This document shows, in pieces, positions 5,603 through 8,946 of a stretch of 8,946 nucleotides of DNA. Source of the DNA: an uncultured Clostridia bacterium (lineage in GTDB: Bacteria; Bacillota_A; Clostridia; Oscillospirales; Oscillospiraceae); contig CAMZJG010000033.1 of assembly GCA_947307505.1 (NCBI GenBank), positions 1 through 8,946 of the forward strand. The letters run 5' to 3'. Below the pieces are notes generated by a model, which ran no database searches, was not told where the DNA came from, and saw only the letters and a program-made list of their open reading frames with translations. The stretch's first letter is position 1. The number at the start of each line of letters is the position of its first letter. The translations under genes and the position numbers were made by a program.

Positions 5603-6214
5603 ATGGATATGACAAAGACTTTATTTGATTATATTTCCAACGGCGAAAAGAACACCGTCTTCGGCGCGCCTTTTACGGAAGAACTGCAGAACAGATCGGC
5701 GCTTCTCCCTGACGGCGCCGCGCTCCGCTTTGATCGGGAACTGGCCGTCAAATGCGACGACGACCTTTTCCTTGCAGAGAAGGAGGGGCGGCTCTATCTG
5801 ATCAGAGAGCTGCCGGACGAAAGCCTGACGGCGCTGGACGCCGAGCTGGAAACGGCCGGCGCCGCCGTTCTGCCCGAGGCCCTGGAGGGTTGGGTGACCG
5901 ACCTCTGCTTCGCCTCCGGCTACGTGCTCACCGCCGCCTTCAAGGGCGGCGCCCTCACCCTCAGCGAATCTCCGGAGCCCGTGGTGTCCGGCATGTTCGG
6001 CTCCGGCGGTCTGAATGCGCCTGAGACCCGAAAGGCTCTCCCTCCCCTGGGAACGCTGGCAATGGAGGCCGTGGAGATCGACAGGAAGCGTTTTCTCTTC
6101 CGCTTCCCGGAGACCGGCGAGATCATCTTCTTCAACGGCCGCCGCTTCCTGTTCTATGCGATCCTGCGCGGCCGCCTGGTGGCCGGGTTCGTGGAGATCC
6201 CGCCGAAGGAGTAA
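5603..6214 (+). CDS. Conserved-looking hypothetical protein downstream of the MoaF-like gene
   Basis: A protein of about 203 aa that I do not recognise. It has no cysteine cluster, membrane segment or signal peptide. The pattern is beta-rich: alternating hydrophobic strands such as LFLAEKEGRLYLIREL, then a mid-region rich in Ala, Glu and Gly, and a C-terminal run of strands IDRKRFLFRFPETGE, IIFFNGRRFLFYAILRG and LVAGFVEIP. Paired short strands with a G-R/K turn fit a small beta-barrel or calycin-like fold, possibly a degenerate relative or partner of the MoaF-like product; this is inference. It lies 23 bases after that gene's stop, so the two are probably cotranscribed, perhaps with dapA. The start may be 5603 or 5609 (2 residues shorter); an upstream TTG (5588) is less likely. 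The gene ends with TAA at the edge of a palindrome-rich spacer. Confidence 0.75.
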   Translation: MDMTKTLFDYISNGEKNTVFGAPFTEELQNRSALLPDGAALRFDRELAVKCDDDLFLAEKEGRLYLIRELPDESLTALDAELETAGAAVLPEALEGWVTDLCFASGYVLTAAFKGGALTLSESPEPVVSGMFGSGGLNAPETRKALPPLGTLAMEAVEIDRKRFLFRFPETGEIIFFNGRRFLFYAILRGRLVAGFVEIPPKE

Positions 6215-6216
6215 CA

Positions 6217-6286
6217 CCCGGGCAGCCCCGGGATCCAGGCAAACGGCATGCCCTCGGTCGATCGGGGCATACGCGGCAGATGCCGC
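6217..6286. repeat. Series of short palindromes between convergent genes
   Basis: Directly after the stop at 6214 come CCCGGG (6217-6222) and CCCGGG (6227-6232) with a 4-base gap, ATGCCC (6248-6253) pairing with GGGCAT (6265-6270), and GCGGCA (6273-6278) facing TGCCGC (6281-6286). GGCAT (6266-6270) could pair with either flanking ATGCC (6248-6252 or 6280-6284), so alternative folds exist. No T-tract follows any of them. They may form a 3'-end structure for either transcript. Confidence 0.45.
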
Positions 6287-6295
6287 ATTCCAAGG

Positions 6296-6331
6296 CAAAA
6301 GCGGACCGTACCTGAAAGGGTACGGTCCGCT
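6296..6331 (-). terminator. Terminator of glyA
   Basis: A 13-bp perfect stem, AGCGGACCGTACC (6300-6312) with GGTACGGTCCGCT (6319-6331), loop TGAAAG. On the minus strand the stem is followed by a T-run (plus-strand AAAA at 6297-6300), so it terminates glyA, whose stop is 22 bases away. The + side (GTTCCGTCTG) is T-poor, though the stem may also block readthrough from the convergent operon. Confidence 0.85.
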
Positions 6332-6353
6332 GTTCCGTCTGTGGCGAGCAGGA

Positions 6354-7640
6354 TCAGCCGGGAAACACACTGTCCCGGGGAGAGGGATGGATCCGCTCGT
6401 AGATGGGGAAACGCTGGCACAGAGCTGCGACCCGGTCCAGGATCTCCCGCCGGCTTCCCGCATAATCGAAGATGGCCTTGAGGATCAGCTCGCCCACTTC
6501 CTCCATCTCCGCCTCCTTGAAGCCCCGGGTGGTGACGGCGGGAGAGCCGAGCCGCAGGCCGCTGGTCTCCTGAGGCCCCCGGGGATCCGCGGGCACGGCG
6601 TTCTTGTTGGCGGTGATATGCAGGGAGTCCAGCCGGACCTCCAGTTCCTTGCCGCTCAGATCCATATTCTTCAGGTCCACCAGCATCAGATGGTTGTCGG
6701 TACCGCCTGAGACCAGCTCCAGACCGCCGTCCATCAGCGTCTGGGCCAGGGTGGCGGCGTTGGTCACGATCTGGTGCTGATAGGCCTTGAAATCCGGGCG
6801 GAGGACCTCTCCGAGGGCCACGGCCTTGGCCGCGATGATGTGCATCAGGGGGCCGCCCTGAACGCCGGGGAAGATGGCGCTGTTGATCTTCCGGGCGATC
6901 ACCGCGTCGTTGGTGAGGATAATTCCGCCGCGGGGTCCGCGCATGGTCTTATGGGTGGTGGTGGTGACCACGTCCGCATAGGGCACGGGCGAGGGGTGCT
7001 CCCCTGCCGCCACCAGGCCGGCAATGTGGGCCATATCCACCATCAGGTACGCGCCCACTTCCCTGGCGATACTGCCGAAGGCGGCATAGTCGATGATCCG
7101 GGGATAGGCGGATGCACCGGCAATGATCATTTTCGGATGGTTGGCCAGAGCCAGTTCCCGCACCTGATCGTAATCGATCCTGCCGGTGGCGGGATCCACG
7201 CCGTAGGAGACGATATTGTAGTTCTTTCCGGAGAAATTCGCCTTGCTGCCGTGGGTCAGATGGCCGCCGTTATCCAGGGACATGCCCATGACCGTATCCC
7301 CGGGCTTGCAGAGGGCCAGATACACGGCGTAGTTGGCCTGGGAACCGCTGTGGGCCTGTACATTGGCGTATTTGGCGTCGAAAATGAGCTTGGCCCGCTC
7401 GATGCAGATATTCTCCGCCATGTCCACATATTCGCAGCCGCCGTAGAACCGGTTGCCGGGATACCCCTCGGCATACTTGTTCGTGAGTACCGAGGCCATG
7501 GTGGCCATGACCTCCTGGCTGACCAGGTTTTCCGAGGCGATGAGTTCGATGTTGTTTCTCTGACGTTTGAGCTCCAGGTCCAGGACCTTTGCGATCTCCG
7601 GGTCGTAGGCGCTGATGTAGCGCATGCTGGCTTCTACCAT
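6354..7640 (-). CDS. glyA: Serine hydroxymethyltransferase
   Basis: A 428-aa cytosolic PLP enzyme interconverting serine plus tetrahydrofolate with glycine plus 5,10-methylene-THF, the main C1-unit source. Numbered from ATG 7640, family signatures include [11 protein letters not shown] (31-41), [15 protein letters not shown] (59-73), GGHLTHGS (125-132), [11 protein letters not shown] (201-211), the Schiff-base lysine K231 in [14 protein letters not shown] (226-239), and SGLRLGSPA (360-368) with substrate-carboxylate Arg363. Length fits the family. ATG 7640 is preferred over ATG 7661 because GGAGGG (minus strand, 7650-7645) sits just before it and nothing like an SD precedes 7661. It is a single-gene unit with its own promoter and terminator, divergent from the UroD-like gene. 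The leader is short and shows no glycine or folate riboswitch. Confidence 0.96.
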   Translation of the reverse strand: MVEASMRYISAYDPEIAKVLDLELKRQRNNIELIASENLVSQEVMATMASVLTNKYAEGYPGNRFYGGCEYVDMAENICIERAKLIFDAKYANVQAHSGSQANYAVYLALCKPGDTVMGMSLDNGGHLTHGSKANFSGKNYNIVSYGVDPATGRIDYDQVRELALANHPKMIIAGASAYPRIIDYAAFGSIAREVGAYLMVDMAHIAGLVAAGEHPSPVPYADVVTTTTHKTMRGPRGGIILTNDAVIARKINSAIFPGVQGGPLMHIIAAKAVALGEVLRPDFKAYQHQIVTNAATLAQTLMDGGLELVSGGTDNHLMLVDLKNMDLSGKELEVRLDSLHITANKNAVPADPRGPQETSGLRLGSPAVTTRGFKEAEMEEVGELILKAIFDYAGSRREILDRVAALCQRFPIYERIHPSPRDSVFPG

Positions 7641-7644
7641 GTTG

Positions 7645-7650
7645 CCCTCC
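7645..7650 (-). promoter_or_regulatory. Ribosome site deciding the glyA start
   Basis: GGAGGG on the minus strand lies 4 bases before ATG 7640. The longer frame starting at 7661 would put this SD inside the coding region and has no SD of its own. Confidence 0.7.
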
Positions 7651-7695
7651 AAATCCTGCATATCTTATTGATTTAAAGTGAAACTGTATTTTGAA

Positions 7696-7724
7696 AAGTT
7701 AGCATGAATACCGGAGAATGTCAA
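7696..7724 (-). promoter_or_regulatory. Probable glyA promoter
   Basis: Minus strand: a consensus TTGACA (7724-7719), a 17-base spacer, then TAACTT (7701-7696) preceded by TGC, an extended -10 that compensates for the weak hexamer. Start expected near 7689, about 50 bases before the chosen ATG. Confidence 0.6.
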
Positions 7725-7773
7725 GGAAAAAGTCTGATCTTCCTGGGGAAACCGGTTGATATGCCCCTGTTTC

Positions 7774-7787
7774 ATCCGAAGTCGGAT
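7774..7787. promoter_or_regulatory. Short palindrome upstream of the UroD-like gene promoter
   Basis: ATCCGA (7774-7779), AG, TCGGAT (7782-7787): a 14-base palindrome whose centre lies 23 bases upstream of the -35 at 7803, in the shared divergent region with glyA. It is placed like an activator site; symmetry and position are the only evidence. Confidence 0.3.
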
Positions 7788-7802
7788 CGGGAGATCTGTT
7801 CC

Positions 7803-7831
7803 TTGCATTTCTCCGACACGCATAGTATACT
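7803..7831 (+). promoter_or_regulatory. Promoter of the UroD-like methyltransferase gene
   Basis: TTGCAT (7803-7808), a 17-base spacer, TATACT (7826-7831). The start near 7838 gives a leader of about 45 bases before ATG 7884. Confidence 0.75.
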
Positions 7832-7883
7832 TACTATAGAGAGGTAACAAAAACAATCATCGTTTGCAAGAGGAGGATTTCAA

Positions 7884-8930
7884 ATGCTGACCGCAAAAGA
7901 AAACATGCGCCAATGCATCATTGGCGGCAAGCCTGACCGCTATGTCAACCAGTTCGAAGCCATCAGCATGGTGTTCGACCCTTCCATGCTCATGTCCCCC
8001 ATGCCTAAAAAGGGCGGGGAGCCCACGGTGAACGCCTGGGGCGTGACCTATTCCTTCCCCAACACCGCCCCCGCTTCCTTCCCGGTGCACACCCCGGACA
8101 AGATCGTAGTCAAGGACATCGAGCACTGGCAGGATTACGTCCATGCCCCGGATCTCACCAAGATCCCCGACAACCTCTGGGACATGTGCAAGGGCATGTA
8201 CGACGCCGTGGACGGCAATCTGAGCTACAAAGCCGCGTTTGTGGCTCCGGGCCTTTTTGAGCAGTGCCATCACCTCTGCGAGATCCAGAACGCCCTGATC
8301 TACTATCTGGAGTATCCGGATGAGATGCACGACCTCATCAAGTACCTCACGGAGTATGAGCTGAAGCAGGCCGAGCTCACCTGCTCCCGGCTGCATCCCG
8401 ACGCCGTGTTCCATCATGACGACTGGGGCAGCGAGAGGAATTCCTTCCTCCGCCCCAGCGTTTTTGAGGACTTTTTCCTGGACGCCTACAAGGAGATCTA
8501 CAAATACTACCACGACCACGGCTGCGAGTTCATCTTCCACCACTGCGACTGCTATTCCGCGAACCTCGTCCCCTATATGATCGAGATGGGCATCGACGTG
8601 TGGCAGGGCTGCATGCATTCCAACAACGTGCCGGACCTGGTGAAGCAGTACCAGGGTAAGATCACTTTCATGGGCGAGATCGACAACAAATTCGTGGATT
8701 TCGAGGGCTGGACTCCGGCGGACTGCGAAAAGGCGGGTTACGACGCCATTGAGCGCGTAGGCAGCATGACGAGCTTCATCCCCTGCATCACCCAGGGCGG
8801 TGCGGGCTCCCTGTATCCGGGCGCCTACGACGCTCTGTTCGAGGGCATCGACAAGTACAACATCGAGCATTTCGGCTGCACCAAGGAGGAACTGACCGCC
8901 AACCGCGTGCCCCAGAGGATCATGTTCTGA
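7884..8930 (+). CDS. UroD/MtaA-superfamily protein, probable corrinoid methyltransferase type
   Basis: A 348-aa cytosolic protein of the uroporphyrinogen decarboxylase superfamily. True heme-pathway UroD begins with an arginine-rich RQAGR-type motif that binds the porphyrin carboxylates; here the equivalent region reads PDRYVNQFEAISMV (17-30), so porphyrin decarboxylation is unlikely. The MtaA/CmuA branch, which transfers methyl groups between corrinoid proteins and thiols such as coenzyme M or with folate, uses a zinc site H-x-C plus a distal Cys. Here HHCDC (219-223) supplies H219 and C221, and C301 in IPCITQGG is the likely third ligand. Other fold landmarks are HHDDWGS (177-183), QGCMHSNN (241-248) and FMGEIDNKF (262-270). 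ATG 7884 follows AGGAGG (7871-7876) at 7-base spacing. No corrinoid-binding protein or substrate-specific methyltransferase appears beside it in this window, so the substrate is unknown. It is complete, ending 16 bases before the window edge. Confidence 0.85.
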   Translation: MLTAKENMRQCIIGGKPDRYVNQFEAISMVFDPSMLMSPMPKKGGEPTVNAWGVTYSFPNTAPASFPVHTPDKIVVKDIEHWQDYVHAPDLTKIPDNLWDMCKGMYDAVDGNLSYKAAFVAPGLFEQCHHLCEIQNALIYYLEYPDEMHDLIKYLTEYELKQAELTCSRLHPDAVFHHDDWGSERNSFLRPSVFEDFFLDAYKEIYKYYHDHGCEFIFHHCDCYSANLVPYMIEMGIDVWQGCMHSNNVPDLVKQYQGKITFMGEIDNKFVDFEGWTPADCEKAGYDAIERVGSMTSFIPCITQGGAGSLYPGAYDALFEGIDKYNIEHFGCTKEELTANRVPQRIMF

Positions 8931-8946
8931 GCCGCGCTTCCGAAAC

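Noticed and set aside
4467..5615. 382-codon minus-strand open frame opposite dapA end and the MoaF-like gene
   Set aside because: Its composition is typical of an antisense shadow, it has no SD or promoter, and it overlaps two well-supported genes.
6774..7676. 300-codon + strand open frame opposite glyA
   Set aside because: It is the antisense shadow of glyA: repeated GH and GG runs, and no recognisable protein motif.
7641..7883. Glycine, folate or cobalamin riboswitch between glyA and the UroD-like gene
   Set aside because: Both predicted leaders are about 45-50 bases, and I see no conserved aptamer cores; only promoters, ribosome sites and a 14-base palindrome.
7884..8930. Genuine uroporphyrinogen decarboxylase (hemE)
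   Set aside because: It lacks the N-terminal arginine motif of heme-pathway enzymes and carries an H-x-C plus distal Cys pattern typical of the methyltransferase branch.
1..8946. CRISPR array, insertion sequence, prophage or toxin-antitoxin system
   Set aside because: No regularly spaced repeats, transposase or integrase motifs, or small paired genes of that type were seen on either strand; the 'hemolysin' label of the CNNM/CBS pair does not indicate a toxin.

Overview
The window (about 8.9 kb, GC-rich with high-GC codon use) reads as chromosomal DNA of a high-GC Firmicute, most likely a gut or rumen clostridium of the Oscillospiraceae type. The reasons are AAGGAGG-type ribosome sites, near-consensus sigma-A promoters with 17-base spacers, a tRNA gene with encoded CCA, and tandem CorC/HlyC-family genes. 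The taxon is inference; no marker gene fixes it. I see no transposase, integrase, CRISPR array or phage gene.

Layout. Bases 2-52 are the 3' end of an upstream + strand gene, closed by a strong hairpin terminator (66-95). An extended -10 promoter (125-153) then drives two overlapping + strand genes for CNNM/CBS (CorC/HlyC, 'hemolysin-like') membrane proteins (230-1249, 1246-2508), coupled by ATGA. The first is shorter and lacks the C-terminal CorC_HlyC domain. After a perfect 14-bp inverted repeat come a consensus promoter, a tRNA-Pro(CGG) gene (2668-2744) and its terminator. Just downstream lies an exact 17-base inverted copy of the tRNA T-arm.

On the minus strand, 2835-3455 encodes a 206-aa protein with a split zinc ribbon and two membrane segments; a symmetric palindrome covers its promoter. 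Divergently, dapA (3751-4638, 4-hydroxy-tetrahydrodipicolinate synthase) has its own promoter. It is followed, with no terminator that I can see, by a MoaF-like two-domain protein (4719-5579) and an unrecognised 203-aa protein (5603-6214).

glyA (serine hydroxymethyltransferase, minus strand, 6354-7640) converges on these. Its transcript ends at a 13-bp hairpin (6300-6331) in a spacer rich in nested palindromes. Divergent from glyA, with a good promoter, is a complete gene for a UroD/MtaA-superfamily protein (7884-8930) that keeps an H-x-C plus distal C zinc-site pattern but lacks the heme-pathway UroD signature.

Most of the window is housekeeping: membrane/ion homeostasis, a tRNA, the lysine/diaminopimelate branch, and C1/glycine metabolism. 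The least explained parts are the MoaF-like/unknown gene pair behind dapA, the zinc-ribbon membrane protein with its operator-like palindrome, the unequal CorC pair, the methyltransferase-like UroD homologue without a visible corrinoid partner, and the inverted tRNA fragment. I found no clearly new multi-gene system; the MoaF-like pair is the best candidate.
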